A stretch of 64,000 nt of DNA from Nonlabens sp. YIK11 (GCF_001413925.1 NZ_LBMJ01000001.1:2768001-2832000), one strand, 5' to 3'; shown: positions 26,261-35,609, counted from the first letter of the stretch. Numbers and translations: made by a program. The notes: generated from the sequence alone by a model not told the origin.

Positions 26261-27351
26261 AGGTTAAGCTCATCAAAATCATTCCAGTGCGATTTACCGG
26301 TGATCACGCCATTCTTGACTAATACCACACCAGGATTAGAACGTATCATTGTTTTGAGAGCTGTACCATCAGTGGTGTAAAAATTGACATCGAGCCCATA
26401 GGTTTCTTTTGCTTGATCTGTCTCGCTAGGCGCAGAAGAACTCAAAGCAATGACTCGATAGCCAGCAGCTTTAGCAGATTTCACAAACTTAGACAACTGG
26501 AGCATCCCGCGATTTTCAGCATTATTAAGGTTGTACATTACCAAAAGCGCCACTTTAGGCTCGCTTAAAATTTCTTGAGTGATGTCACCTTGATCTTCAG
26601 AAGTTATAGCAAAATCGTGAATGGGCGGTTCAAAACCTTTTTTAAGAAGTCTGGTCTCTACTTTAATATAATTGGGTCTTCCTTCTGGTGGTAATCCTTT
26701 GGTAGTAATTATTTCTTCTTTACCATCAACATCATAATACCAGTCATAGCCATACACATCAGGTCTATCTGGATCAGGTTGCATGGCTTGGTTAATATCC
26801 GTTCCAATTTTATAAGCTCTAAAATCTATGATAGGCAAGTGCATCAAAACATAATAGGCAATTCCAAAACAGCCTATAGTAACCAACATGGTGGTCAACA
26901 TACCCGTAAACTTTTTAAACAATGGCCTTATTAAAGACACGTTCATAAAAAGAATCACAATCATGAACAACAAGATCACATCCTTAGTAAAACTTTGCCA
27001 TGGAGTCAATGGAATAGCGTCACCAAAACACCCACAATCAGTCACTTTATTAAAATATGCCGAATAAAAAGTGAGAAACGTGAAGAAAATGATCATCAAT
27101 AAAAGTGACCATACCGTGAACCTCTTCTGAAATCCAATCAACAACATCACGCCTAGAATCACTTCAAGAATGACCAAGAAAATGGCAAGAGGCAAGGCAA
27201 AAGGCTGTAGAAACTCCAATCCCAAAACAGCTGCACTAAAATATTCATCCAGCTTAAAAGAAAAACCTACGGGATCATTCAGTTTTACCAGACCGCTAAA
27301 AATGAAAAGAATACCGACAAAGACCCTACAAAAACCAACTAATAACTTCAT
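26257..27351 (-). CDS. DoxX/MauE-like membrane protein with C-terminal soluble domain
   Basis: The N-terminal half (about residues 1-150) has four membrane segments in the DoxX/MauE pattern (RVFVGILFIFSGLVKLNDPVGFSFKL) and a DCGCFGD motif between segments three and four, as in redox-linked MauE-like proteins. The C-terminal half is soluble and thioredoxin-like in outline (VALLVMYNLNNAENRG, YRVIALSSSAPSE), with no CxxC. This architecture is known in Bacteroidetes (BT_3928-like). A role in electron or thiol metabolism is inference. Its 3' end overlaps the permease gene by 4 bases. Confidence 0.83.
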   Translation of the reverse strand: MKLLVGFCRVFVGILFIFSGLVKLNDPVGFSFKLDEYFSAAVLGLEFLQPFALPLAIFLVILEVILGVMLLIGFQKRFTVWSLLLMIIFFTFLTFYSAYFNKVTDCGCFGDAIPLTPWQSFTKDVILLFMIVILFMNVSLIRPLFKKFTGMLTTMLVTIGCFGIAYYVLMHLPIIDFRAYKIGTDINQAMQPDPDRPDVYGYDWYYDVDGKEEIITTKGLPPEGRPNYIKVETRLLKKGFEPPIHDFAITSEDQGDITQEILSEPKVALLVMYNLNNAENRGMLQLSKFVKSAKAAGYRVIALSSSAPSETDQAKETYGLDVNFYTTDGTALKTMIRSNPGVVLVKNGVITGKSHWNDFDELNL

Positions 27352-27419
27352 AAAAATATAATTGCCCTAAAGATACTAAGCCCAACTCGAGAAATCAGAA
27401 AAATAGTAACATGAAAAAT

Positions 27420-27442
27420 CCCCAAACGTGAGACGCTTGGGG
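27420..27442 (-). terminator. Terminator after the PPIase fusion gene
   Basis: Stem CCCCAAACG / CGCTTGGGG with one mismatch and a 5-base loop; on the minus strand it is followed by ATTTTTC. It lies 23 bases beyond the PPIase stop codon. Confidence 0.75.
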
Positions 27443-27464
27443 ACTTCAATTACTTAAAAGATAT

Positions 27465-28397
27465 TTATCTCACCGCCATCAATTCTACATCAAAGACCAA
27501 TGTGGCATTAGGCGGAATTACACCTCCAGCGCCGGCACTACCATAGGCAATGTGTGATGGAATCACAAATCTTGCCTTATCACCTACTTGCAATAACTGG
27601 ATACCTTCATCCCATCCAGCAATTACCTGACCAACTCCTAACTGGAAATCGATCGGTTTTTTGCGCTCAAAGCTGGAGTCAAAGACTTTACCATGAGGTA
27701 GCATTCCTTTGTAGTGAACACTTACCGTCTTTCCTTTCTCTGCTTTGGTACCAGATCCTTTATTGATGATCTTGTATCTTAAACCGCTGTCGGTTTTATC
27801 AAATCCAGCAGCAATTTCATCCAGTTCTTGTTCTGCCTGCTTTCTTGCTTGCTCTTCACGGGCCTTGGCCGCTCCAGTAAATTGTCTGAACGATTCTACA
27901 GCGTTGTATGCTTTAGCTTCATCACCTTCGCGAATGATTTCAATACTTTTTATTTCATCACCTTGAGCGATAGCATCAACAACATCTTGTCCTTCCACTA
28001 CCTTACCAAAAACCGTATGCTTGTCATCCAACCATGCCGTCTCTATATGAGTAATAAAAAATTGCGAACCGTTGGAACCAGGACCAGCATTTGCCATACT
28101 CAAAACCCCAGGACCGTCATGGCGCAATTCTGGATGGAACTCATCATCAAATTTGTAACCTGGATCACCGGCACCAGTGCCTTGTGGATCACCTCCTTGA
28201 ATCATAAAGTCTGGAATGACTCTGTGAAATTTTAATCCATTATAAAATGGTGTTCCTTGAGGTTTTGCGCTGTTTTCTAGATTCCCTTCAGCTAGTCCTA
28301 CAAAATTACCAACCGTTCCAGGTGTTCTCTTGTAGTGTAATTGTAAAAGGATGTCTCCTTTAGAAGTATTTAGTTTGGCGTATAATCCGTCTTGCAT
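27465..28397 (-). CDS. Peptidyl-prolyl isomerase, cyclophilin-FKBP fusion
   Basis: Two different isomerase domains in one chain of 310 aa. The N-terminal cyclophilin (about residues 1-155) has [44 protein letters not shown] and [14 protein letters not shown] helical linker rich in E, A and K follows, then an FKBP domain (about 205-310; [51 protein letters not shown]). No signal peptide is seen, so it is probably cytosolic. The longest frame begins at 28421, but that overlaps a -7 box; homology begins at MQDGLYAKL, so I place the start at 28397. Confidence 0.92.
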   Translation of the reverse strand: MQDGLYAKLNTSKGDILLQLHYKRTPGTVGNFVGLAEGNLENSAKPQGTPFYNGLKFHRVIPDFMIQGGDPQGTGAGDPGYKFDDEFHPELRHDGPGVLSMANAGPGSNGSQFFITHIETAWLDDKHTVFGKVVEGQDVVDAIAQGDEIKSIEIIREGDEAKAYNAVESFRQFTGAAKAREEQARKQAEQELDEIAAGFDKTDSGLRYKIINKGSGTKAEKGKTVSVHYKGMLPHGKVFDSSFERKKPIDFQLGVGQVIAGWDEGIQLLQVGDKARFVIPSHIAYGSAGAGGVIPPNATLVFDVELMAVR

Positions 28398-28418
28398 GTC
28401 TATTAATTTTTCAGTTTG

Positions 28419-28426
28419 CAAAGTTA
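28419..28426 (-). promoter_or_regulatory. Candidate -7 box of the PPIase gene
   Basis: On the minus strand this reads TAACTTTG (TAnnTTTG), 21 bases before the chosen start codon. A TTG lies 14 bases further upstream, closer than usual for a -33 element. Confidence 0.45.
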
Positions 28427-28470
28427 AGTGATCTAAAAAACAATTTTAGAACTACCACCACCAATAAAAA

Positions 28471-28494
28471 ACGCCTTGTTGGATAACAAGGCGT
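28471..28494 (-). terminator. Terminator after the 194-aa secreted protein gene
   Basis: Perfect 10-bp stem ACGCCTTGTT / AACAAGGCGT with loop GGAT, followed on the minus strand by TTTTTTATT. It lies 16 bases after the stop codon at 28511. Confidence 0.88.
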
Positions 28495-28510
28495 TTAGGT
28501 TTGTAAACAG

Positions 28511-29095
28511 TTATTTTTTAATTTTTGCACGTTTGAAATAAACTCCATCATCCCAATCGTTATGGGCATAGCCATCATCAAAATGTCCAAAATTATGGGA
28601 AGTACAATCGTGACGTCTTCCTAAATCTGCATAGACATCTACATGACCACGAGCGGCGATAAATCTGCCTTTTTTATCGTATCTCACTTCAAGTCCACCA
28701 ACGCGATCAAGGATACCGCGGTAATAGTCCACATCCAGACGGCCTATTCTAGCGACAGTACCATCACGATTGTACGATACTCTTGTGTTATTGATCAAAG
28801 TCACTTGACCTAACCTATTATAACGTACATTTCCCTGACTCGCGCCTACGCTGCGTCGTCTATCAACAGCCGGCCTTGTGAAAACCGTAGCATTTGAATA
28901 TCTAGGAATCTCAAATTCCAGACTGCCATCAGGATAGAGGGCAAAATCAATAAAATTGTGAGTGAACAGTACTGGCTGCACTTTTTTGTAACGCTTTGAG
29001 TACCCTTTGATAGGTCCATCGCTTATGGATGTCTCCATTGCCTGCGCAGTAGTCAACATTAGACCAGCTGCCATAAATAGTAGAATTTTTTTCAT
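28511..29095 (-). CDS. Secreted protein of unknown function with repeated short strands
   Basis: A 194-aa protein with a signal peptide (about residues 1-19, ending TAQA). The mature part has short repeated units around the pattern (V/L)xYxxxGxVxxIG, seen as VRYNRLGQVTLINN, VSYNRDGTVARIGR, VDYYRGILDRVGG and VRYDKKGRFIAARG. This suggests a small beta-repeat structure. The C-terminus is rich in His and Asp (RRHDCTSHNFGHFDDGYAHNDWDD) and might bind metal, which is inference. Family not recognised. It is a single-gene unit with its own terminator. Confidence 0.8.
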   Translation of the reverse strand: MKKILLFMAAGLMLTTAQAMETSISDGPIKGYSKRYKKVQPVLFTHNFIDFALYPDGSLEFEIPRYSNATVFTRPAVDRRRSVGASQGNVRYNRLGQVTLINNTRVSYNRDGTVARIGRLDVDYYRGILDRVGGLEVRYDKKGRFIAARGHVDVYADLGRRHDCTSHNFGHFDDGYAHNDWDDGVYFKRAKIKK

Positions 29096-29398
29096 GACTA
29101 TAGTATTAGGGTGTCGCCTACTCTATAAGCTTTTCGGCATCCGCTTATAGTATGAATTCCAAGCATCGTGCCATTTACGAAATCGTTTGCGTAACTCTTT
29201 GGTAAAGATTGTATCAAATCCCTAATAATGAATAGAATGAGTTCGCTTTCGCGAAAGCGAAATATTCTTCAGACCACATCAATTCCAGCTGCTTTTGAGA
29301 TAGCAGAAACCCATTTTACAAGACCGTAATTGGAAATGAGCAAAAAAATATCCTTTAAACCTAATGATATTTGCGATCGGCCGTTATCTTCGTTTTCT
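29096..29398. other. Divergent intergenic region with a palindrome
   Basis: This 303-base stretch lies between two divergent genes for secreted proteins and holds palindrome copy 9. A minus-strand frame (29269-29499) covers part of it, but it overlaps the lipoprotein gene and has no clear family. I see no RNA gene. Confidence 0.6.
29244..29259. repeat. Palindrome copy 9, 20 bp with flanks, intergenic
   Basis: CGCTTTCGCGAAAGCG with TT/AA flanks (20-bp perfect palindrome at 29242-29261), preceded by ATGAG. It is 140 bases before the lipoprotein gene at 29399. Confidence 0.95.
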
Positions 29399-29929
29399 AT
29401 GAAAAACAAAAAGACCTTTCTCAGAACAATTTTGGCACTATGCCTCATGATCGCCACAACCTCCTGCGGATCCTCGGATGACGATTGCACAAAAAGCATC
29501 TCAATACCGCAAGTTTATTTTGTCGGTAATCAATCGTACACCACCAACACAACACAAGAGGTTCCTTGTAGTTTTCCTGAACCTACAGCTTTGCAAGTCG
29601 TGGAGCCGCCGTATTTAGAAGGCTTTACTTATGAAATAATCTTTTATGAATTCACGCCAGACACAGGAAACAACACCAGTAGACTACGTTTTGAAATAAA
29701 GCTAAATAATAATAGTGATAGAGATGTAACTGGTCTACCCATTACAACGATACGCACTGGAGATATTACGGGTACCGGTCCTATTTTTCTAAATGTTGCA
29801 ACCACGACATGTCCTTCCATACCTGCTAACTCCAGCTGTCTCTTTACTGCTGATTTTGAAGAAAGTTTGAATTTTGGAAACACTAGCCCTGGTGAGATTA
29901 TCGATATTCAGTACCTATTGACAGAGTAG
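29399..29929 (+). CDS. Lipoprotein of unknown function
   Basis: From the ATG at 29399 the protein (176 aa) begins with a good lipoprotein signal (MKNKKTFLRTILALCLMIATTSC, Cys23), so I prefer this to the longest frame at 29330. The mature part contains several cysteines (DDCTKS, EVPCSFPE, TTTCPSIPANSSCLF) and a beta-rich region with FEIKLNNNSDRDVTGLPITTI. This resembles an immunoglobulin-like domain with disulfides, but I cannot name a family. It is convergent with recQ, 7 bases apart. Confidence 0.78.
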   Translation: MKNKKTFLRTILALCLMIATTSCGSSDDDCTKSISIPQVYFVGNQSYTTNTTQEVPCSFPEPTALQVVEPPYLEGFTYEIIFYEFTPDTGNNTSRLRFEIKLNNNSDRDVTGLPITTIRTGDITGTGPIFLNVATTTCPSIPANSSCLFTADFEESLNFGNTSPGEIIDIQYLLTE

Positions 29930-29936
29930 AACGATT

Positions 29937-32129
29937 TTAATTCCCAACCTCACTAATAAACTTCAATCGATACAAGCGGATTTCTTCTTCCTCGTACTCG
30001 CCGTCAAACTCTTCCATGGCGGCATCGATGTGGTCGTTTTCGGCTTCCAGGAAGTATTCATGTAAATCTTCCTGTTGCTCCTCATCCAGCATCTCGTCTA
30101 CCCAGTAACTAATGTTGAGTTTTGTACCGCTAAAAACGATACTTTCCAACTCATTGATAAGTTCGTGCATCTCCATGCCTTTGGCATCTGCAATGTCATC
30201 AAAGGAAAGTTTGCGGTCAATACTGGTTATGAAGTATAGTTTATTGCCAGATTTAGTACCTGTAGATTTTATAACTAGATCATCAGCTCTCGTGATGTCA
30301 TTATCCTCTACGTATCGCGCGATCAATTCTACAAATGGTTTACCAAATTTGCGAGCCTTACCATCTCCTACTCCATGGATGTTTGCCATCTCTTCTAGGG
30401 AAATAGGATATTTTGTGGCCATATCATCAATCGATGGATCTTGAAATACTACATAAGGCGGCACTTTCTTTTGAGTGGCGACTTTTTTGCGCAGTTCCTT
30501 GAGCATCTTGACCAGCTTATCGTCCAGCGCTGCTGCTTTACCAGATCCCGCTGGCATGGAATCTTCTTGATGATAGGTATGATCATCACTCATCATGAAG
30601 GTCTTTCCTGATTTTAGGAATTTGCGACCCGCATCTGTAATCTTAAGCGTTCCATAAGATTCTATGTCCTTTCTTATATAGCGCGCAACCATAACCTGTC
30701 GTATCAAGGCAGTCCAGAAGGCTGGTTCCTTGTCCTTACCACTACCAAAATATTCATGGGAATCCAGCTTGTGACTGGTAATCATCGCATTGCTTTTACC
30801 TACTAGAATCTTGACAATATCCTTCGCTTTATAACGCTCGCCTGCCGCGTCAATTACTTCGATCAGTTTTTTGACGTCGTCAATGGCTTCCCGCTGTGGT
30901 TTTGGGTTGCGCATGTTATCGTCCATGTCACCACCATCACCTGTGGCTGGATCAAATTCCTCACCAAAGTAATGTAGGATGAACTGCCTGCGGCTCAAGC
31001 TCGTTTCTGCATAGCCTACCATTTCCTGTAACAAGGCGTGTCCTATCTCTTGTTCGGCAATAGGTTTGCCAGACATGAATTTCTCAAGCTTTTCAATGTC
31101 TTTATAACTATAGTAAGCCAGACAGTGACCTTCACCACCATCACGACCGGCGCGACCGGTTTCTTGATAATAGGATTCGATACTTTTTGGAATATCATGA
31201 TGGATTACAAAACGCACATCTGGTTTGTCGATTCCCATACCAAAGGCAATCGTCGCCACCACCACATCTACATCTTCCATGAGGAACTTATCTTGATGGG
31301 AAGCTCTGGTCTTGCCATCAAGACCTGCGTGATATGGCACGGCTTTGATACCATTGACTTGAAGTACTTGCGACAATTCTTCCACACGTTTGCGAGACAA
31401 GCAGTAAACAATTCCAGACTTGCCTTCGTTTTGTTTTATAAACCTCGTGATGTCTGCATCCACCTGATCTGTCTTGGGACGTACTTCATAAAATAGATTT
31501 GGTCTATTGAACGACGCTTTATAAGTGGTCGCATTGGGTATTTGAAGATTCTTGAGGATATCTTCCTGTACTTTAGGTGTTGCCGTTGCCGTCAACCCTA
31601 TAATAGGGATATCGTCACCTATACGATCAATGATGCGTCTTAGATTTCTGTATTCTGGTCTAAAATCATGACCCCATTCACTTATACAATGCGCCTCGTC
31701 TACCGCAAGGAAACTGATCTTCTGATCTTTCAGGAATTCAACGTACTCTTCTTTAGTAAGAGATTCTGGTGCCACATAAAGTAATTTTGTGACTCCATTG
31801 ACAATATCATCCTTGACTCGTTGTACCTCACTTTTATTGAGGCTGCTATTCAACACGTGCGCCACGCCTTCATCATCTGATATACCACGTATGGCATCCA
31901 CCTGATTCTTCATCAACGCAATGAGTGGTGAAACTATGATCGCCGTACCGTCCTGCATGAGTGCGGGCAACTGATAGCAAAGCGATTTACCACCGCCGGT
32001 AGGCATGATGACAAATACATCTTCCTGATTTAATACTGAAGTGACCACGCTTTTTTGCAGTCCTCTAAACTGACTAAAACCGAAGTATTTTTTGAGGTTT
32101 TCCTCTAATCCAGATTGCTTAAATGCCAT
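29937..32129 (-). CDS. recQ: ATP-dependent DNA helicase RecQ
   Basis: A 3'-5' DNA helicase in recombination and fork repair. Helicase motifs are in order: FRGLQKSVV (motif 0), MPTGGGKSLCYQLP (Walker A), TATATPKVQEDIL, DEAHCISEWGHDFRPEYR (the RecQ-specific loop), FNRPNLFYEV, and QETGRAGRDG (motif VI). The C-terminal zinc and winged-helix (RQC) part and an HRDC domain (PPYVVFQDPSIDDMATKYPISLEEMANIHGVG) follow. An acidic tail of about 90 residues ends the protein. The zinc-binding cysteines expected in RQC are not evident in the translation. It is divergent from kdsD. Confidence 0.94.
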   Translation of the reverse strand: MAFKQSGLEENLKKYFGFSQFRGLQKSVVTSVLNQEDVFVIMPTGGGKSLCYQLPALMQDGTAIIVSPLIALMKNQVDAIRGISDDEGVAHVLNSSLNKSEVQRVKDDIVNGVTKLLYVAPESLTKEEYVEFLKDQKISFLAVDEAHCISEWGHDFRPEYRNLRRIIDRIGDDIPIIGLTATATPKVQEDILKNLQIPNATTYKASFNRPNLFYEVRPKTDQVDADITRFIKQNEGKSGIVYCLSRKRVEELSQVLQVNGIKAVPYHAGLDGKTRASHQDKFLMEDVDVVVATIAFGMGIDKPDVRFVIHHDIPKSIESYYQETGRAGRDGGEGHCLAYYSYKDIEKLEKFMSGKPIAEQEIGHALLQEMVGYAETSLSRRQFILHYFGEEFDPATGDGGDMDDNMRNPKPQREAIDDVKKLIEVIDAAGERYKAKDIVKILVGKSNAMITSHKLDSHEYFGSGKDKEPAFWTALIRQVMVARYIRKDIESYGTLKITDAGRKFLKSGKTFMMSDDHTYHQEDSMPAGSGKAAALDDKLVKMLKELRKKVATQKKVPPYVVFQDPSIDDMATKYPISLEEMANIHGVGDGKARKFGKPFVELIARYVEDNDITRADDLVIKSTGTKSGNKLYFITSIDRKLSFDDIADAKGMEMHELINELESIVFSGTKLNISYWVDEMLDEEQQEDLHEYFLEAENDHIDAAMEEFDGEYEEEEIRLYRLKFISEVGN

Positions 32130-32149
32130 ACGGCTGCTCCCTTTTTGTT

Positions 32150-32157
32150 TATCTTTG
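32150..32157 (+). promoter_or_regulatory. Candidate -7 box of kdsD
   Basis: TATCTTTG matches TAnnTTTG, 58 bases before the TTG start proposed for kdsD and after the alternative ATG at 32123, which supports the downstream start. Confidence 0.45.
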
Positions 32158-32215
32158 TTCGCTACAATTTACAATTAAATTCGTTTCTCACAAACGATAT
32201 AAACAGCTAACGCTT

Positions 32216-33184
32216 TTGAGCAACACAAATAAAATTCTGGAAGTCGCCCGCCGCACGATTCGTATCGAGGCAAATGCCATTAAGGAGCTGGAAGATTGTG
32301 TGGATATCGCTTTCGCGAAAGCGGTACAACACATACACACCTCAAACGGCAGAGTCATCATTACCGGTATAGGCAAAAGTGCCATCATTGCACAGAAAAT
32401 AGTGGCCACCATGAACAGCACTGGTACGCCAGCGATTTTCATGCACGCCGCAGATGCCATACATGGTGACCTGGGAATCGTTCAAAAAAACGATGTGGTG
32501 ATTTGTATTTCAAAAAGCGGAAACACTCCAGAAATAAAGGTACTCGTGCCACTTATTAAGAATTTTGACAATAAACTAATCGCGATTACCAGTAATAAGA
32601 ATTCCTTTTTAGGTACCGAAGCAGATTTCATACTGCACGCTCCTATTGCTGAGGAAGCTTGCCCCAACAACCTTGCTCCTACCACAAGTACCACGGCGCA
32701 ACTGGTTATGGGTGATGCCCTAGCGATAAGCCTGCTGGAATTGAAAGGCTTCACAGATGCAGATTTTGCCCGCTACCATCCAGGTGGTGCACTAGGTAAA
32801 AAACTCTATTTAAGAGTAAAAAATCTGGCAGATCAACGACCAAAACCTCAAGTGATGCCACAAACATCATTGCGTGAGGTAATCGTAAATATTTCAGAAA
32901 ACATGCTGGGAATGACCGTGGTTGTTGAAGATCAAAAAATACTGGGCATCATAACCGATGGTGACTTAAGACGCATGCTCACCAGCGGCAAGGATATCGA
33001 CTCGTTAGTAGCCAGTGATATAATGACCGCAAATCCTAAAACCATTCCCGCAGACGCTATGGCCATACAGGCACGCGAGCTCATGGAAGAGAAGCATATT
33101 TCTCAGCTCGTGACCATTGACGATCAAAATCATTATGCAGGTGTGGTTCACATTCATGATGTAATCAGAGAAGGAATTATCTAG
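32216..33184 (+). CDS. kdsD: Arabinose-5-phosphate isomerase (KpsF/GutQ family)
   Basis: Makes arabinose 5-phosphate for Kdo, used in lipopolysaccharide. The SIS domain (about residues 25-165) has VIITGIGKSAIIAQKIVATM, HAADAIHGDLGIV, CISKSGNTPEI and HPGGALGKKLYLRV, and a CBS-domain pair follows to the end. The longest frame starts at ATG 32123, overlapping the recQ start; I prefer the TTG at 32216 (322 aa), which gives the usual family N-terminus (SNTNKILEVARRTI) and lies downstream of a -7 box. The palindrome at 32308-32323 is read as DIAFAKAV. It abuts tatC with no gap. Confidence 0.88.
   Translation: MSNTNKILEVARRTIRIEANAIKELEDCVDIAFAKAVQHIHTSNGRVIITGIGKSAIIAQKIVATMNSTGTPAIFMHAADAIHGDLGIVQKNDVVICISKSGNTPEIKVLVPLIKNFDNKLIAITSNKNSFLGTEADFILHAPIAEEACPNNLAPTTSTTAQLVMGDALAISLLELKGFTDADFARYHPGGALGKKLYLRVKNLADQRPKPQVMPQTSLREVIVNISENMLGMTVVVEDQKILGIITDGDLRRMLTSGKDIDSLVASDIMTANPKTIPADAMAIQARELMEEKHISQLVTIDDQNHYAGVVHIHDVIREGII
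32308..32323. repeat. Palindrome copy 10, exact 16-mer
   Basis: CGCTTTCGCGAAAGCG inside kdsD, read as DIAFAKA; the GATAT flank is shared with copies in prmA and meaB. Confidence 0.95.
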
Positions 33185-34018
33185 ATGGCAAGAAAGAAAG
33201 TTGACCCCAATAACATGTCTTTTCTGGACCACGTGGAGGAATTGCGCTGGTGTCTTATCAGGTCGCTAGTGGGCATTATGATTGGTGCCGTTGTGGTGTT
33301 CATTGCAAAAGATTTTGTTTTTGACACCATCATTTTTGGACCTAAACGTGCCGATTTCTTTACCTATGACTTCTTTTGTAACATAGGTAGGTTCTTTGGG
33401 ATTGAAAGTGACTTTTGCGATCCTAACTTCGGTTTTAAAGTACAGTCCAAAGAGATGTCAGATGAATTTTCGGCTCACATTTGGACTTCCATTACCTTAG
33501 GATTTGTGATTGCTTTTCCTTGGGTGTTATATCAAGTATGGAAGTTTATTGCTCCAGGACTTAAGAGTAATGAGAAAAAGTACAGCAGCGGTTTCATCTT
33601 TGTGAGTTCGCTATTGTTCTTCATAGGTGTGGTTTTTGGCTACTATATCATTGCACCTTTATCGGTTCACTTTATGGTGACTTATAATTTGAGCGCAGAA
33701 GTCGTGACTGAGCCTAGCCTGGCGAGTTATATCGCCTACATTCGAGCATCTGTTTTGGCTTCTGGATTATTATTTGAACTGCCGATCATCATTTACTTTT
33801 TGACAAAGATTGGTCTGGTTACACCAGAGATTATGCGCAAGTCGCGCAAGTTCGCCCTAGTGATTGTTTTGATCGTAGCCGCAGTCATCACACCGCCAGA
33901 CATTGCAAGCCAAGTGATCGTAGCGATTCCAGTGTTATTACTTTATGAAGTAAGTATTTATATATCAAAGTTTGTCTTGATGAGAGACGCACGCAGAAAA
34001 AGAAAATTAGCAGCATAA
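33185..34018 (+). CDS. tatC: Sec-independent protein translocase TatC
   Basis: The core membrane subunit of the twin-arginine export system (277 aa). The family N-terminus MSFLDHVEELRWCLIRSL, with its conserved Glu, is followed by six membrane segments; AFPWVLYQVWKFIAPGLKSNEKKY and FELPIIIYFLTKIGLVTPEIMRKSRKFA are characteristic. It has a Bacteroidetes-type extended first periplasmic loop containing three cysteines. The start directly follows the kdsD stop. No tatA or tatB gene is in the window. Confidence 0.96.
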   Translation: MARKKVDPNNMSFLDHVEELRWCLIRSLVGIMIGAVVVFIAKDFVFDTIIFGPKRADFFTYDFFCNIGRFFGIESDFCDPNFGFKVQSKEMSDEFSAHIWTSITLGFVIAFPWVLYQVWKFIAPGLKSNEKKYSSGFIFVSSLLFFIGVVFGYYIIAPLSVHFMVTYNLSAEVVTEPSLASYIAYIRASVLASGLLFELPIIIYFLTKIGLVTPEIMRKSRKFALVIVLIVAAVITPPDIASQVIVAIPVLLLYEVSIYISKFVLMRDARRKRKLAA

Positions 34019-34021
34019 AAA

Positions 34022-34378
34022 ATGAGCGACTTAGTAAAAGAATTCAACGAGTATCGTGAGCGCATGAATGGCGCCATTACTCAGGATAATAATAAAATCC
34101 TTAAACGTATCTTCAACCTTGATACTAATGCCTTTACAGCAGGCGCACTGGACAAGAAAACCAAAGAGTTGTTGGGTCTCGTCGCCAGTACGGTACTGCG
34201 ATGTGATGATTGTGTAAAATATCACCTTGAAGAAAGCTACAAGGCAGGTTTATCAAAAGAAGAAGTTGTGGAAGCTTTATCCATTGCAACACTTGTAGGT
34301 GGTACCATCGTGATACCACATTTGCGCCGCGCCTATGAATATTGGGATGCTGTAGAGCAACATGCTAAAGCTGAATAA
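34022..34378 (+). CDS. Carboxymuconolactone decarboxylase/AhpD family protein
   Basis: A small (118 aa) all-helical protein of the CMD/AhpD fold. The motif CDDCVKYH (Cys61, Cys64, His68) is the AhpD-type active site, which in known members works as a thiol peroxidase or reductase rather than a decarboxylase. Three bases separate it from tatC, so it is in the same transcript. The physiological substrate is not evident. Confidence 0.9.
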   Translation: MSDLVKEFNEYRERMNGAITQDNNKILKRIFNLDTNAFTAGALDKKTKELLGLVASTVLRCDDCVKYHLEESYKAGLSKEEVVEALSIATLVGGTIVIPHLRRAYEYWDAVEQHAKAE

Positions 34379-34395
34379 AAACCAATGAGCTAAAG

Positions 34396-34863
34396 ATGAG
34401 ATTTAATAGCAAAAAAGGAGTTTTAATGCTCATTGTGGTTGTGTTTGTTACCACATTGTTGCTCTATCTTCTTTTCTCATCTTTAAGCAATACGCAAAAA
34501 AACCTAGCAATGTGGATTCCCAGTATCCTGTTGATGCTGGCAGTTCCTGTTTTTCTGCTATGGATTTACGTTCAGACCTATTACGTTTTGGAAGATGGTG
34601 AACTTAAATACGTGTCTGGTCCCATAAGAGGATCTGTCAAGATCGCGAGGATTGAACAGGTAATTAAAAACACAACTCTTTGGGTTGGCTTGAAACCAGC
34701 AACTGCTCGCAACGGTATCATCGTTAAATATGATAATTACAATGAACTCTACATTAGCCCAGCTAACAATGAGAAGTTCATTGAAAAACTATTGGAGCTC
34801 AATCCTGATATTGTCGTCAAGGACGACAAGGATGATATTTTTCCAGGTGCTCCTATCAATTAA
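34396..34863 (+). CDS. PH-domain-like membrane protein
   Basis: A 155-aa protein with two membrane segments (about residues 8-30 and 40-62) and a C-terminal bacterial PH-like beta domain (YVLEDGELKYVSGPIRGSVKIARIEQV...). Such proteins are common and of unknown function. It sits in a co-directional run kdsD-tatC-CMD-PH-adenosyltransferase with short gaps. Confidence 0.8.
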   Translation: MRFNSKKGVLMLIVVVFVTTLLLYLLFSSLSNTQKNLAMWIPSILLMLAVPVFLLWIYVQTYYVLEDGELKYVSGPIRGSVKIARIEQVIKNTTLWVGLKPATARNGIIVKYDNYNELYISPANNEKFIEKLLELNPDIVVKDDKDDIFPGAPIN

Positions 34864-34868
34864 AATCT

Positions 34869-35441
34869 ATGAAAATTTATACCAAGACCGGTGACACAGG
34901 AGAAACTTCTCTTTTTGGAGGCACTCGAGTCCCTAAAAGTAATATGAGAATTGACAGTTATGGAACCGTTGATGAACTCAATTCATGGATGGGATTGCTT
35001 AGAGACCAGCCAGTAGACGATGCGACTAAAAACTTCATCATAGAAATACAGGATCACCTTTTTACCATAGGCGCGATTCTAGCCACACCACCAGAAAAGG
35101 AATTGCTCAAAAATGGCCAAGAGAGACTCAACATCTCTAAAATTTCTGACGATCACGTGGCGCAACTAGAGACTCAAATGGACCATATGGAAGAAGGTTT
35201 ACCGCAAATGACGCATTTTATCTTGCCAGGCGGCCATCAGTCTGTGTCATTCTGTCACATAACAAGGACTGTTTGTAGACGTGCAGAGCGTCTCGCTGTG
35301 GATTTGAATACCAGCGAGCCCATCGATCCACAAGTGATCAAGTATTTGAACAGACTTTCTGACTACCTATTTGTATTGGCACGCAAGTTGTCTAAAGATC
35401 TACAAGCAGAAGAGATCAAGTGGATTCCTAAAAAACATTAG
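34869..35441 (+). CDS. Cob(I)alamin adenosyltransferase, PduO type
   Basis: Transfers the adenosyl group of ATP to corrinoid cobalt to make adenosylcobalamin. The N-terminal ATP motif TKTGDTGETSLFGGTRVPK, the helix RIDSYGTVDELNSWMGLLR, the FILPGG segment, CRRAERLAVDL and YLNRLSDYLFVLAR are the PduO-type signature. Length 190 aa is normal. It fits with meaB in the same window, since adenosylcobalamin is the cofactor of methylmalonyl-CoA mutase, although the mutase gene itself is not here. Confidence 0.93.
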   Translation: MKIYTKTGDTGETSLFGGTRVPKSNMRIDSYGTVDELNSWMGLLRDQPVDDATKNFIIEIQDHLFTIGAILATPPEKELLKNGQERLNISKISDDHVAQLETQMDHMEEGLPQMTHFILPGGHQSVSFCHITRTVCRRAERLAVDLNTSEPIDPQVIKYLNRLSDYLFVLARKLSKDLQAEEIKWIPKKH

Positions 35442-35579
35442 ATCATAATTAGCAGTTTCATTGAAGACGATCTGCTAGTTCAACCTTGAGGAATCACACT
35501 TTACATTTTGACAAAACAATTTGATTTCCAAAAGCTTAACCGCTCTTTAAAATCTTGAATCTTAAATTATCAAAAAAAT

Positions 35580-35609
35580 TTGGAAAAGTGGACAAACGGT
35601 CTATTTTTG
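35580..35609 (+). promoter_or_regulatory. Promoter of the DUF2795 gene
   Basis: TTG (35580-35582), 19 bases, then TATTTTTG (35602-35609). This matches the Bacteroidetes -33/-7 consensus TTG and TAnnTTTG at correct spacing, 23 bases before the start codon. It is the best promoter match in the window. Confidence 0.65.

Noticed and set aside
29269-29499. Minus-strand frame of 76 codons upstream of the lipoprotein gene
   Set aside because: Overlaps the start and signal peptide of the better supported plus-strand lipoprotein. Its C-terminal half looks protein-like, so a gene remnant is possible, but I could not support it.
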